A stretch of 64,000 nt of DNA, taken from Cupriavidus sp. YR651. GTDB lineage: Bacteria > Pseudomonadota > Gammaproteobacteria > Burkholderiales > Burkholderiaceae. Shown here one piece after another: positions 55,549-64,000 of this stretch (within the stretch, counting starts at the first letter, position 1; each line of letters opens with the position of its first letter). Where the stretch lies: contig NZ_FMYZ01000002.1 of assembly GCF_900101625.1 (NCBI RefSeq), forward strand, positions 372,001-436,000. Reading direction: 5' to 3'. Position numbers and translations under genes: made by a program. Under the pieces are notes generated by a model. It did no database searches and was not told where the DNA came from. It saw only the letters and a program-made list of their open reading frames with translations.

Positions 55549-56244
55549 GTGGAATTGTTGTCCAGCAGCGCATTCTGGATCGCGCTGGGATCGATCATCC
55601 TGACCAACATCGTCCTGTCGGGCGACAACGCGGTCGTGATCGCCCTTGCATCGCGCAACCTGCCCCCTGCCCAGCAGAAGAAAGCCATTTTCTGGGGCAG
55701 CGCCGCCGCCATCATCATGCGGGTGGTGCTGACCGTAGCAGCCGTCAAGCTGCTGACCCTGCCGTACCTCAAGATCGTGGGCGCCTTGCTGCTCGTCTAC
55801 ATCGGCGTGCAATTGCTGACCGGCGACGACGACGAGGAAGGTCATGACGCCAAGGAAAACATCTGGGCGGCCATCCGCACCATCCTGATTGCCGACCTGG
55901 TGATGTCGCTGGACAACGTGGTGGCCGTCGCCGCCGCCGCCCAGAAAGGCCCCGAGGGCAGCCAGCTGATGCTGCTGGTCCTGGGCCTGGGCCTGTCGAT
56001 TCCGCTGATCGTGTTCGGCAGCACCATCCTGCTGAAGGTCATGGAGCGCTTCCCGATCATCATCGTGCTGGGCGCCGCGCTGCTGGGCTATCTGGCCGGC
56101 GAAATGCTGGTGAGCGATCCTGTGGATGCCGAGTGGTTCCAGGTGCATGTGCCGCATGCCCATCTGGTGTTTGGCGTCGTGGGCGCCGTGCTGGTGGTGC
56201 TGGTCGGCAAGATGTTGTCGCGACGTACCGCACAGACGGCCTGA
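55549..56244 (+). CDS. TerC family membrane protein
   Basis: A 231-residue membrane protein with about seven transmembrane segments. The paired acidic motifs [19 protein letters not shown] and [18 protein letters not shown] are diagnostic of TerC; members export Mn2+ or supply metal to exported enzymes. A GTG start is chosen for the GAGGAG seven nt upstream and because a family-typical N-terminus ([20 protein letters not shown]) follows. Confidence 0.9.
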   Translation: MELLSSSAFWIALGSIILTNIVLSGDNAVVIALASRNLPPAQQKKAIFWGSAAAIIMRVVLTVAAVKLLTLPYLKIVGALLLVYIGVQLLTGDDDEEGHDAKENIWAAIRTILIADLVMSLDNVVAVAAAAQKGPEGSQLMLLVLGLGLSIPLIVFGSTILLKVMERFPIIIVLGAALLGYLAGEMLVSDPVDAEWFQVHVPHAHLVFGVVGAVLVVLVGKMLSRRTAQTA

Positions 56245-56575
56245 TCGGTCCCGCCAGGGATCTGCGATAGCCGGATTGCAAGCGGCGGGCAGGTTTTTCA
56301 GAACCTGCCGGTTGCGAGAAGATTGTCTGCATCAAGAGCATCAGGAAGGGCGGCCGCTTGGCCGCCCTTTTTTTTGCGTGGCATTGCCGCAACAGTCGCC
56401 GCGGCGCGACCACGCAACGGATTCCTTCCGATTTCCAAGCAATTCCGACAAGCCGATCGGAATTGTCCGAGGTCAATCGCGACCTCGTGCCTGCATTCCG
56501 ATGATGACCCCCGTGCTCGCGATCTCTCGTCGCGCGGCACGCATTGCTTCCATCTCAATGAATGAAGGGGTCCAT
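56245..56575. other. Intergenic region terC / first pilin gene
   Basis: A 331-bp gap containing the terC terminator and the promoter region of the Cys-rich-leader pilin. A GATCGGAATTGTCCGAG segment (about 56454-56470) has weak dyad symmetry. No exact GG-N10-GC sigma-54 element was found. Confidence 0.4.
56346..56375 (+). terminator. Intrinsic terminator after terC
   Basis: Perfect GGGCGGCC/GGCCGCCC stem with GCTT loop and a run of eight or more T. Confidence 0.92.
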
Positions 56576-57232
56576 ATGCAAACCAGACATCAAACCAACG
56601 GCGAGCCTTGCGGGCCGTCCTGTGGCGCATCCTGCGAGTCGTCGTGCCCGCCGGATCTTGAGCCGGCTTCGGGGTCATCTGACAGGAATTGCCGGCTGTC
56701 TTGCCGCCGATCCATCTGCCAGCCGTCGTGCCGGGCGCCTCTCGCGCGGACGGCCCCCGCATCCGCCCAACCGAACGGCTTTACGCTGATCGAACTGATG
56801 ATCGTGGTGGCGATCATCGGCATCCTGGCTGGCATCGCGATTCCGCAGTACCAGGACTACGTGGCACGGTCGCAATTCTCGGAGGGGCTCAGTCTGGCTT
56901 CGGGGCAGAAGCCGATGGTCACGGAGTCGTTCTCGCATTCGGGCAACTGCCCGGATAACGCGAGCGCGGCGGCCGAAGGTATTCCGGTCTCGACCGCCAT
57001 CAACGGCAGCTACATCAAGAGCGTGGTCGTGGGCGGCACGGCGTCGGCCGAGGGGGGCTGCACGATCACGGCCAACTTCAAGGACAGCGGCATCGCCAAG
57101 GGTCTGGTCGGCCAGTCCCTGAAGCTGACGATGGGCAATGCGGACAAGGGCTCAGTCACGTGGCGCTGCCAGTCGTCGGCCGACAGGAAGTACTTGCCGA
57201 AAGCCTGTGAGGAACTGGGGGCGGCAGGCTAG
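56576..57232 (+). CDS. Type IV pilin-like protein with a 68-residue Cys-rich leader
   Basis: A 218-residue prepilin. The cleavage/transmembrane signature [21 protein letters not shown] is perfect, followed by a pilin body with Cys pairs ([27 protein letters not shown]). The leader before the cleavage Gly is 68 residues instead of the usual 6-25 and holds eight Cys, in CX3CX3CX3C and CX3CX4CX3C groups. There is no other in-frame ATG, GTG or TTG, and AAGGGG precedes the ATG, so the long leader is real as a frame. It is paralogous to the next gene. Confidence 0.85.
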   Translation: MQTRHQTNGEPCGPSCGASCESSCPPDLEPASGSSDRNCRLSCRRSICQPSCRAPLARTAPASAQPNGFTLIELMIVVAIIGILAGIAIPQYQDYVARSQFSEGLSLASGQKPMVTESFSHSGNCPDNASAAAEGIPVSTAINGSYIKSVVVGGTASAEGGCTITANFKDSGIAKGLVGQSLKLTMGNADKGSVTWRCQSSADRKYLPKACEELGAAG

Positions 57233-57485
57233 CCGCGCAGGCGTGATGACCGAAGCGTAGTGGGGCGGACCGGAAAACTCTGGTCCGCTTGTGCGAAGGT
57301 TCCGAAGAGTCGGAAAACGTCGCAATTCCGGGCGATTTACCCCGAATTGCGCCAAATTTTGGCGGGTTGCGCGGCATCAAATTTGGAGTGAAACACGGCC
57401 CCGATGATGGCCCCTTGCTTGGCGACCACAGTGTCTTTGCCGGGCGCCGCAGCATCCATTTCCAATATCGATTCAAGGGGGTCAT

Positions 57486-58004
57486 ATGCAACGCAAACAT
57501 CGCTGCCCGTCGTCGGACCGGGTTTCGCTCCACCGTATATCCCGCAGGGGTGGCTTCACGCTGATCGAGCTGATGATCGTGGTGGCGATCATCGGCATCC
57601 TGGCGGGTATCGCGATTCCGCAATATCAGGACTACGTGGCGCGCGCGCAGTTTTCGGAAGCGTTGAGCCTGGCGTCAGGGCAGAAGATTGCCGTCACCGA
57701 GGTGTATGCCAATTCGGGCATCTGCCCTAGCAATGCAGGCGCTGGCGCCTATGGCATTGCGGCGAGCGGCGACATCAACGGCAACTATGTCGCCAGCGTG
57801 GTGACGGGTGGGGTGTCCAACGATCGTGGCGGCTGCACCATTACGGCCAACTTCAGATCGACGGGCATCGCGAAGGGCCTGATCAATCAGAATGTGGTGC
57901 TCACCATGGTCAATGCTGACAAGGGGTCTGTGGGCTGGAATTGCACGTCGTCGGCGTTGGCCAAGTATCTGCCTCAGTCTTGCGGGTTCGCGAAAAAGAG
58001 CTAA
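57486..58004 (+). CDS. Type IV pilin-like protein
   Basis: A 172-residue prepilin with a 23-residue leader (basic, [13 protein letters not shown]... ending RRGG) before [20 protein letters not shown]. The body parallels the upstream paralogue: [63 protein letters not shown] precedes the ATG by six nt, in the same sequence context as the upstream gene, so the two arose by duplication. A terminator follows. Confidence 0.88.
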   Translation: MQRKHRCPSSDRVSLHRISRRGGFTLIELMIVVAIIGILAGIAIPQYQDYVARAQFSEALSLASGQKIAVTEVYANSGICPSNAGAGAYGIAASGDINGNYVASVVTGGVSNDRGGCTITANFRSTGIAKGLINQNVVLTMVNADKGSVGWNCTSSALAKYLPQSCGFAKKS

Positions 58005-58034
58005 GGCAACGGCAAGGTACAAACCAGCAATGTG

Positions 58035-58059
58035 AAAGCGCCCGATTGGGCGCTTTTTT
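58035..58059 (+). terminator. Intrinsic terminator after second pilin gene
   Basis: AAAGCGCCC/GGGCGCTTT stem with GATT loop and T-run. Confidence 0.92.
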
Positions 58060-58208
58060 GTTGGCCGCAAGAGAGGAGGCCCTCAGTGCAACAAACTGAC
58101 GAACTTCGCCACACCGAAGTGACAATTCCTGCCCTATGACCCCTGGCAATTGCGCCTGTGCTGGCAAAAATTGTCACGTCACGACGAGATTTACGGCCAT
58201 CTTGTGCC

Positions 58209-58224
58209 TGGCACGCTCCCTGCT
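58209..58224 (+). promoter_or_regulatory. Sigma-54 promoter of pilA
   Basis: TGGCACG-N4-CTGCT with GG and GC exactly 10 nt apart, close to the TGGCAC-N5-TTGCW consensus, about 75 bp before the pilA ATG. It fits PilR/RpoN control of the major pilin. Confidence 0.75.
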
Positions 58225-58296
58225 TTAGGGGTAATGCATCACATGCTACAAGATGTTTCTTTCTGTAACGAAAATCTCATCGAGGGGTCAATCCTT

Positions 58297-58785
58297 ATGC
58301 AACGGGTACAACAAATCAAGAAAATGGGCCGTCAAGTCCAAAAGGGCTTCACGCTGATCGAACTGATGATCGTTGTGGCGATCATCGGTATCCTGGCTGC
58401 CATCGCAATCCCGCAATATCAGGATTACGTGGCGAAGTCGCAAGTGGCGCGTGCCGTCGGCGAAATCTCGGCATACAAGACGGCCTTTGAAGACCGCATC
58501 AACCAGGGCTCGACCAGCATCACGAATGCCGAACTGGGCTTCGTCGCATCGAACATGTATGCCGATCCCGTTTCGCCTACCGCCGTCGGTGCTGGTGGCA
58601 CGGTCAGCTATACCGCTACGATGACGAGCAACACGGCCGCGACCCCGCCGAAGAACGCTAACGCGGCAGTCGCCGGTGCGACCATCAACATCTCCCGCGA
58701 CACGGCCGGTACCTGGACGTGCACGGTCGTCGGCACTGGTGCTGGCGCCTGGAAGCCGAGCTACAAGCCTGCCGGCTGCCTGTAA
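58297..58785 (+). CDS. pilA: Type IV major pilin PilA
   Basis: A 162-residue prepilin with a 17-residue basic leader ([17 protein letters not shown]) and [32 protein letters not shown]. The C-terminal disulfide loop is marked by TWTCTVVG and KPAGCL; the body is Thr/Ala-rich. Unlike the two genes upstream it has a recognisable sigma-54 promoter, so it is the likely structural pilin. A GAGGGG SD lies about ten nt before the ATG. A terminator and pglL follow. Confidence 0.93.
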   Translation: MQRVQQIKKMGRQVQKGFTLIELMIVVAIIGILAAIAIPQYQDYVAKSQVARAVGEISAYKTAFEDRINQGSTSITNAELGFVASNMYADPVSPTAVGAGGTVSYTATMTSNTAATPPKNANAAVAGATINISRDTAGTWTCTVVGTGAGAWKPSYKPAGCL

Positions 58786-58805
58786 TTTAGGCTAAGCGTT
58801 TTGTG

Positions 58806-58838
58806 AAAAGGCCCTGAACTTTCCGCAGGGCCTTTTTC
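58806..58838 (+). terminator. Intrinsic terminator after pilA
   Basis: AAAAGGCCCTG/CAGGGCCTTTTT stem with 9-nt loop and T-run. Confidence 0.9.
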
Positions 58839-58889
58839 TTTGCATGTGCTCCACGCTATGATGGCGCCTTTGCCCCACTTCCTGCGTGC

Positions 58890-60698
58890 ATGCCGCCATC
58901 CAGGGTTTCGCTCCCGGCGACGGCGATTGTCGTAGCCTTCACTCTCCCGCTGCTGGTCTCGAAGCACACGCTTCCCCTCGCCACCTTCTATGGCGAATGG
59001 ACTGCTGGCTTGCTCGGCGCGGTGCTTGTCCTTCTTCTCGCTTTCCACCGATCCGCGCCGCCATCCGATAGCTCACGCTTCCTCCCGTGGATCGCGCTCC
59101 TGCCGTTGTGGCTGATTGCCACGACGATCCTGCAGGCGGCCACCGGCATGGAAGACGTCTCAGGCAGCCGTTTTACCACCCAGATCGTCCTGGCCCTCGG
59201 CGCCTCCATGATGTTCGCCGCATGGCGCACCGGGCAGGGTCTCTCCCCTGATGAGCGCGTCGATATTGCCGACGCCATCGCGATTGCCTTCGTCGTCGCC
59301 GGCCTGCTGGGCACGCTTGCGCAATGGATCCAGGTTTTCCACATGGAAGACCAAGCGTTCGGTTTGGTGTCGGCTTACTTCTACGATGACAACCGGCGGC
59401 TCTGGGGCAATCTGAATCAGCCCAACCATCAGGCAACCGTGCAAGGGCTGGCGCTGGCCGCCAGCATTTGGCTGGCGTCGCGCGGCCGGCTGCGATTTCC
59501 GGCATGGCTGACCGCCGCGTTACTGCTGGAGTCGGGCATCGTGCTGTCAGGCTCGCGCACCGGTCTGGTCCATGTTGGATTGGCGGCGATCTACGCGTTG
59601 ATCGCTGCCTTCATGGCTCGGAATGCGTCGCGCGGCGCCAGGTCGATGCACAGCACGATGCAGCGCGCGCCCGCGCTAATCGTAGCGGCAGTGGTGATGG
59701 TGGTCGGTATCGTCTTCCTCCAGCCGGCGATCAAGGCTGCCGGGCAGGCCTTCGATTGGCACTTGTTCGATACCGTCGCGCAACTGAAGGCGGGCGATCA
59801 GGTCTCGGCGCGCGGCGCGCTCTGGGCCCATGCGCTCGCGATGTTCCGCGCGCATCCCTTGCTCGGCGTCGGCTATGGAGAATTCGGCTGGGCCCAGTTC
59901 CAGCAGATGTCGCAACTGCGCGTGACGACGGAGATGTCGCTCCACTCACACAACGCCATCCTCGATCTGCTGGCCAAGACTGGCGCGGTGGGGGCAGGGG
60001 GTGTCGCGCTGGTGCTGGCAGGGTGGTTCTGGCGCGTCGTCCGTGCCCGACTCTGGCATACCACCCATGCGGATCGCGCGCAAACGGTGCTCGTGCTGGT
60101 CTGGCTGGCGATGATCGGCGCCCACTCGATGCTTGAGTACCCGCTGCACTACCTGTATTTCTTCCTGCCGTTCTGCTTCCTGCTGGCATGGCTGGAACCG
60201 GCGGGCTTTGGCAAGGTGCGATGGCCGAAGACGTTGTCGGTGGCGGTGGGTACCGCGTTCGTCGTCCTTTCCGGATTCGTGCTGGTCACGCTTTGGCAAG
60301 ACTATCGCCGGGTGGAGGCGCGCGAATACGCGAGCGACGAACGTCGCGACAGCCTGCCGCTACCGGAACACTGGTTCCGCCAGCATGCCGCGTCTGACGT
60401 CACCGAGCGCGCCGTCATCACGCCCGACAATGCTGCCGGCCTGCTGCCGGAGCATATCGCCGCCCTGCATCTGCTGCCGACGCCGAACCTGATCCGTCGC
60501 ACCGCATGGCTGCTGGCGTTGACGGACGAGCCCGCCCGCGCGCGGTTGTGGATGGAGCGCCTGCGTTACTACTATCAGGGTGACGAAGTGGCGCAGTTCA
60601 ACGCGCTGGATCGCGATTGCGATGAAGTCGAGCCGGACATTCGTCCGCACGAGTTCTGCGCATGGGTCCGCATGCGCGCGCGACGGGGGCACAGCTAA
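58890..60698 (+). CDS. pglL: PglL/Wzy-type O-oligosaccharyltransferase (pilin glycosylation)
   Basis: A 602-residue membrane protein with about a dozen transmembrane segments. The PglL signature WGNLNQPNHQATVQGLAL and the Wzy_C region RGALWAHALAMFRAHPLLGVGYGEFGW with LHSHNAILDLLAKTGAVG (catalytic His candidate) are present, and a C-terminal Wzy_C_2-like soluble domain follows. It transfers lipid-linked glycans to Ser/Thr of periplasmic proteins. Its place right after pilA suggests pilin as substrate, as in Neisseria and Pseudomonas. Confidence 0.9.
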   Translation: MPPSRVSLPATAIVVAFTLPLLVSKHTLPLATFYGEWTAGLLGAVLVLLLAFHRSAPPSDSSRFLPWIALLPLWLIATTILQAATGMEDVSGSRFTTQIVLALGASMMFAAWRTGQGLSPDERVDIADAIAIAFVVAGLLGTLAQWIQVFHMEDQAFGLVSAYFYDDNRRLWGNLNQPNHQATVQGLALAASIWLASRGRLRFPAWLTAALLLESGIVLSGSRTGLVHVGLAAIYALIAAFMARNASRGARSMHSTMQRAPALIVAAVVMVVGIVFLQPAIKAAGQAFDWHLFDTVAQLKAGDQVSARGALWAHALAMFRAHPLLGVGYGEFGWAQFQQMSQLRVTTEMSLHSHNAILDLLAKTGAVGAGGVALVLAGWFWRVVRARLWHTTHADRAQTVLVLVWLAMIGAHSMLEYPLHYLYFFLPFCFLLAWLEPAGFGKVRWPKTLSVAVGTAFVVLSGFVLVTLWQDYRRVEAREYASDERRDSLPLPEHWFRQHAASDVTERAVITPDNAAGLLPEHIAALHLLPTPNLIRRTAWLLALTDEPARARLWMERLRYYYQGDEVAQFNALDRDCDEVEPDIRPHEFCAWVRMRARRGHS

Positions 60699-60731
60699 GT
60701 CCCCCTGCGCTAGCCCACGATCATCGCTACC

Positions 60732-61253
60732 TCAGCGCACGTATCCCGGCGGCGGGGGCGGTGGGTAGTAAGGCTGGTAGTTGGACGGCGGCGTCGCGGC
60801 GGAGGAGCGCTGCGGCGACGACATCATCTGCCCATAGACGGGCACGCGGTTGCCGCTGGCATACATGCATTGGATGTACGCGGCGTCGTACTGCCGTTGC
60901 GTACCGTAGCCCGCGTTATACGAATTGCCCGCACCGACGGCCGCACCGGTCAGCAGGCCGACGCCCGCACCGACTGCCGCGCCCGCACCGCCATCGAATG
61001 CCGCGCCGGCTGCCGCGCCGAGGGCCGTGCCGACGGCCGCGCTACCCACCGCGGACGCGTTGGAAGCCTGCTGGGCGCTCACGCCGCCCACCTGGCCAAA
61101 CGCGAACTGGCGGCAGTTGTAGTCATCGCCACGAAACTGGTCGAAGGACTTGTTGGTGCCCGGCAGCACCATCACGCTGGGGCCGGACGGCATCACGGCG
61201 CAGGCGCCCAGGGTGGCGCAGGCCAGCAGGAGGGGAAGGGATCGGAACTTCAT
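60732..61253 (-). CDS. Glycine-zipper lipoprotein (YMGG-like)
   Basis: A 173-residue protein with a lipoprotein signal (LLLACATLGAC, lipobox Cys at ~18). A glycine-zipper segment (GTALGAAAGAAFDGGAGAAVGAGVGLLTGAAVG) forms a likely membrane-inserting hairpin, preceded by DQFRGDDYNCRQFAFGQV and followed by YDAAYIQCMYASGNRVP, both containing Cys. The tail is Pro/Tyr-rich (YYPPPPPPGY). This architecture is common in Burkholderiales outer membrane lipoproteins of unknown role. Confidence 0.88.
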   Translation of the reverse strand: MKFRSLPLLLACATLGACAVMPSGPSVMVLPGTNKSFDQFRGDDYNCRQFAFGQVGGVSAQQASNASAVGSAAVGTALGAAAGAAFDGGAGAAVGAGVGLLTGAAVGAGNSYNAGYGTQRQYDAAYIQCMYASGNRVPVYGQMMSSPQRSSAATPPSNYQPYYPPPPPPGYVR

Positions 61254-61269
61254 GGCGTCTGCTCCTGCG

Positions 61270-61698
61270 TCACGACGACGGCGGCTGCGCCGGCACGCGT
61301 TGCCAGCCGCCCGGGCAGTTCTTGACATACGGGTAGTAGCCCTCGGGCTGGTCGCAGTGATACCACCAGGCATTGGGCGAGGAGCCGTCCGTCAGGGCCG
61401 GGTTCCCATCCGAACCTTGCTCGATGTACTGCGGCGGATTGGCCGGCACGGTAACCACCGCAGGCGCCGGATAGTAGCCGTAGCCGGGGTAGTAGGGGCC
61501 GTAGCCATATGGGTAGCCCCACCCCGGACCCCAACCGGGGCCCCAGCCCCAGCCAGGACCGACATAGACGCCGACGCCCACACGGGCCCGCGAGTGATAG
61601 TAGCCGCCGTGGCCGCCTGCCAGCGCGGATGTGCTGGCGACCGTCGCGGCCAGCGCGGTGAATGCCAGGGCGATCTGGCAAAGCTTGCGCCCGTTCAT
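61270..61698 (-). CDS. Gly/Tyr/Pro-rich secreted protein
   Basis: A 142-residue protein with a signal peptide ending ASTSALAGG. A repetitive WGWGPGWGPGWGYPYGYG segment (about residues 50-77) precedes a C-terminal motif WWYHCDQPEGYYPYVKNCPGGW with two Cys, typical of small surface proteins in Ralstonia/Cupriavidus. Its function is unknown. It is on the same strand and 16 bp from the glycine-zipper lipoprotein, so both likely share a transcript and the cell envelope. Confidence 0.85.
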   Translation of the reverse strand: MNGRKLCQIALAFTALAATVASTSALAGGHGGYYHSRARVGVGVYVGPGWGWGPGWGPGWGYPYGYGPYYPGYGYYPAPAVVTVPANPPQYIEQGSDGNPALTDGSSPNAWWYHCDQPEGYYPYVKNCPGGWQRVPAQPPSS

Positions 61699-61827
61699 GA
61701 TGTGTACCCCAAGTTACTGCGTACATGCCGGACGCGTCACGTGGAACGTCGCGCTGGCATCCTGTTATCGAACCCGTCTGGATTAACGGCTCGCGCGGCG
61801 AACCCGTGCACCGCGTGCGGTCTTGAC

Positions 61828-61842
61828 TGGTATTCAATACCA
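61828..61842. promoter_or_regulatory. Perfect 15-bp palindrome, candidate operator
   Basis: TGGTATTCAATACCA has 7-bp arms around a central C. It lies in the 273-bp gap between the Gly/Tyr-rich gene and moaC, overlapping a TTGACT hexamer. The form resembles GntR-family operators (TGGTAT...ATACCA). The regulated gene is unclear. Confidence 0.4.
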
Positions 61843-61971
61843 ATTTGCCGCAAGCGGCGCCGGCGCGGGGAACTTGGAAATGTGGCGTTACCTTTATTAC
61901 GGGCGGGACAAGGCGGGGGCACTTCTGTGTCGCGGGCGGTAACGCCGGGTGAGGATTCGCTGACCTGGCCC

Positions 61972-62448
61972 TTACTCGGCCACCCAATCCCCCGACTTCC
62001 CCCCATGCTTTTCCAGCAACTTCACGTTGCCCATCACCATCCCCCGATCCACCGCCTTGCACATGTCGTAGATGGTCAGCAGGGCGACCTGCACGCCGGT
62101 CAGCGCCTCCATTTCCACGCCGGTCTGGCCGTGCGTTTCGGTGCGGACCACGCAGGTGATGGTGGAGCTCGGCGCGTCCAGCGCGAAGTCGACGGCCACC
62201 TTGGTCAGGCCGATCGGGTGGCAGAGCGGGATCAGGTCGGATGTGCGCTTGGTGGCCATGATGGCGGCCACGCGGGCAATGCCGAGTACATCGCCTTTCT
62301 TGGCGTTGCCGTCACGGACCAGCGCGAAGGTGGCGGGCTGCATCGTGATCGTGCCCGTGGCTACCGCCACGCGGTGGGTGCTGGCTTTGTTGCCGACGTC
62401 CACCATGTGGGCTTGTCCGGCGTTGTCGAAGTGGGTGAGCTGGCTCAT
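61972..62448 (-). CDS. moaC: Cyclic pyranopterin monophosphate synthase MoaC
   Basis: A 158-residue MoaC, full length. The motifs [52 protein letters not shown] and [12 protein letters not shown] (active-site Asp and Lys) are present. It is needed for molybdenum cofactor synthesis and therefore for the MsrP-like enzyme elsewhere in the window. It is divergent from the M48 protease gene. Confidence 0.97.
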   Translation of the reverse strand: MSQLTHFDNAGQAHMVDVGNKASTHRVAVATGTITMQPATFALVRDGNAKKGDVLGIARVAAIMATKRTSDLIPLCHPIGLTKVAVDFALDAPSSTITCVVRTETHGQTGVEMEALTGVQVALLTIYDMCKAVDRGMVMGNVKLLEKHGGKSGDWVAE

Positions 62449-62554
62449 GGCAATTTGCGGCTGATGGGCGTTCGGAGTTGCGAAATCGCGTTGGCCGGCA
62501 GGGGCCGGGGCGCGCCCGATGGGAAGCTGTTCCGGAGGCCGCTATCATAGCAAT

Positions 62555-64000
62555 ATGCCCAAGACATCATGGCCTCGCCGCCTGCCCGATCCGGCAAGTG
62601 CCCGCGATACCGATCCCGGAATTCCCGCCGTCCGAGCGTCACATTGCGCGCGGCTGCTGGCGACCCTGCTCGTGCTGACGCTGGCAGCGCCGGCCTGGCC
62701 GCAGGGCGTGCCGCCCGCACGGCTGAAATCCGCCAGCCCGACGTCCAGCGCGACGTCCAGCCCAACATCCAGTGCGACGCCGACCGCCATCTCCAGCCAG
62801 GCTCCCGGCGCGGCATCGCTCCCGACGCTGTCCGGTGACGCCAGCGACCAGGTCTACGACAACCTCAACCGTAGCGTGAAGGCTGGCCAGAAGTCCGAGT
62901 TCGGCCTGCGCACCAACAATGCGGTGGTGGAAGGCGGCGGCGTCCAGTTGCCGGATCTCGGCGACCCGTCCACCGCGGCGTTGTCGCCGGACATGGAAAA
63001 GCGCCTCGGTGACCGCATCATGCGCGATATCCGGCGCGATCCGGATTTCGTGTCCGATGCACTGCTGAACGACTATCTCAATATGCTGGGCTATCGCCTG
63101 GTGCAGGCGGCTCGCAAGCAGAACATTTCGGGTTCCAACGGTTCAGGCACCTTTGCCACCGGTTTCGAACTGTTCGGCGTGCGCGACCGGTCGATCAATG
63201 CATTCGCGCTGCCCGGCGGCTATATCGGTGTGCATACCGGCCTGCTGGTCCAGTCCGACACCGAATCCGAACTGGCCTCGGTGCTCGGCCATGAAATCGG
63301 CCACGTGATGCAGCGTCACATCGCGCGCGGCATCACCAATCAGGACCAGTCGATGTGGATCGCGCTGGCCTCGATGGTGCTGGCCGGGCTGGCCGCGACC
63401 AAGAGCGGCGATGCCGCGGCGGCGCTGGCGATGGGCGGGCAGGGCGCGGCGGCGGCCAACCAGCTGTCGTTTTCGCGCGGCGCGGAACGCGAGGCGGACC
63501 GCGTCGGCTTCCAGATCATGACGGCGGCCGGGTTTGATCCGCAGGGCATGCCCGATTTCTTCTCGCGCCTGCAGCGCGTGACGGGTATCTCGGATAACTC
63601 GGTGCCGACCTACGTGCGGACGCACCCGCTGACGTCGGAGCGGATCGCAGACATGCAGGACCGCGTGCGTCACGTGATGGCGCGCAAGGTCGCCAATACA
63701 CCCGAGTATGAATTTGCCCGGGTGCGGGCGCGGGTCATCCAGGCGACCACGCCAAACGATCAACGCGATGCGCTGGCGGCCCTCCAGGCCCAGTTGAACG
63801 GCGCGCCGGCCATGCGCCTGCCGGCGGTGTACTACGGCATCGCGTTCGCCAACCAGCGGCTGGGCCGTTACCCGGCGGCCGACCAGGCGCTGGCGGAGGC
63901 ACGGCGCCTCTACGGCAATATTCCTGGCGCGTCGTCGGGCAGCCCGATGCTCGACGTGATGGCGATCGAGCTGGCGCGCGCCGAAGGCCGCCCGCAGGAT
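62555..64000 (+). CDS. BepA-like M48 metalloprotease with TPR region, cut by window edge
   Basis: 482 residues are visible, open to the window end. A signal-like segment (LLATLLVLTLAAPAWPQG) is followed by a Ser/Thr/Ala/Pro-rich linker with near-repeats (SPTSSATSSPTSSATPT), then the M48 domain with VLGHEIGHVMQRHIARG (HExxH) and the third-ligand region SRGAEREADRVGFQIM. From about residue 400 a TPR-like region begins (LPAVYYGIAFANQRLGRYPAADQAL). BepA-type proteases check outer membrane protein assembly, notably LptD. The ATG at 62555 is the first in frame. Confidence 0.9.
   Translation, partial: MPKTSWPRRLPDPASARDTDPGIPAVRASHCARLLATLLVLTLAAPAWPQGVPPARLKSASPTSSATSSPTSSATPTAISSQAPGAASLPTLSGDASDQVYDNLNRSVKAGQKSEFGLRTNNAVVEGGGVQLPDLGDPSTAALSPDMEKRLGDRIMRDIRRDPDFVSDALLNDYLNMLGYRLVQAARKQNISGSNGSGTFATGFELFGVRDRSINAFALPGGYIGVHTGLLVQSDTESELASVLGHEIGHVMQRHIARGITNQDQSMWIALASMVLAGLAATKSGDAAAALAMGGQGAAAANQLSFSRGAEREADRVGFQIMTAAGFDPQGMPDFFSRLQRVTGISDNSVPTYVRTHPLTSERIADMQDRVRHVMARKVANTPEYEFARVRARVIQATTPNDQRDALAALQAQLNGAPAMRLPAVYYGIAFANQRLGRYPAADQALAEARRLYGNIPGASSGSPMLDVMAIELARAEGRPQD

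Noticed and set aside
62690..62815. Tandem repeat near the start of the M48 protease gene as a mobile element or phase-variable tract
   Set aside because: Only a few imperfect Ser/Thr/Ala codon blocks in a linker; too short and irregular to claim variation.

Overview
The window reads as chromosome of a Burkholderiaceae betaproteobacterium, most like Cupriavidus or Ralstonia. The grounds are high G+C, strong codon bias, betaproteobacterial gene order (lptD-surA-pdxA-rsmA, miaB-phoH-ybeY-corC-lnt, recA-recX ahead of sucCD) and families common in that group, such as the MXKDX-repeat protein and PglL next to pilA. The assignment rests on protein and synteny recognition only; no database was searched.

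Layout. Positions 1-4.7 kb hold, on the minus strand, a partial unknown gene, pepP, and a tightly overlapping amgK-azlC-azlD-murU cluster (peptidoglycan sugar recycling with a branched-chain amino acid exporter inside it). Positions 4.9-11.9 kb run on the plus strand: lptD, surA, pdxA, rsmA, trpS. A 114-bp inverted-repeat element follows. Positions 12-19.5 kb are minus strand: EamA transporter, gloA, a YgjP-type metallopeptidase, plsC, gmhB, glyS, a secreted unknown protein, glyQ. After a 30-codon membrane-peptide ORF with its own terminator comes the lnt-corC-ybeY-phoH-miaB group, then a small secreted protein and a ClC channel. Positions 28.4-34.6 kb hold rhlE, srkA, uspA, an orphan LuxR-type response regulator, an SDR and a GlxA-type regulator.

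Positions 34.6-39.3 kb form an envelope oxidative-stress island. A Met-rich periplasmic peptide (MrpX/MXKDX), a b-type cytochrome and a YedY/MsrP-like molybdoenzyme are transcribed divergently from an ECF sigma factor and its NrsF (DUF1109) anti-sigma. Two exact GTAACC-N16-CGAA motifs, one per direction, lie in the roughly 300-bp control region. A periplasmic thioredoxin and a CcdA/DsbD-type membrane protein follow. This matches the hypochlorite-scavenging SigF regulon known from Azospira, with an apparent extra thiol-reduction branch.

Positions 39.4-45.3 kb form a segment bracketed by a tRNA(CAU) gene with its terminator and a degenerate copy of both. It is a decayed pyruvate-fermentation locus: intact ackA and pta, plus three shortened in-frame genes (a cstA start fused to the C-terminal part of pflA, an internally deleted focA, and a 5'-truncated btsS sensor fused to the LytTR domain of btsR). 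Three ACCGCT direct repeats resembling BtsR sites lie upstream of the first chimera.

Positions 45.5-50.1 kb carry an MHS-type transporter with a large hydrophilic insert, an orphan DUF4212 symporter subunit and a TctE/TctD-like two-component system. Positions 50.3-56.2 kb hold recA (with an SOS box), recX, a DUF2889 gene, sucCD and a TerC gene with a structured leader. Positions 56.5-60.7 kb carry three type IV pilin genes, one with a 68-residue cysteine-rich leader, and a PglL-type O-oligosaccharyltransferase. The window ends with a glycine-zipper lipoprotein, a Gly/Tyr-rich secreted protein, moaC and the start of a BepA-like M48 protease. I saw no rRNA, CRISPR array, recognisable IS transposase or integrase.
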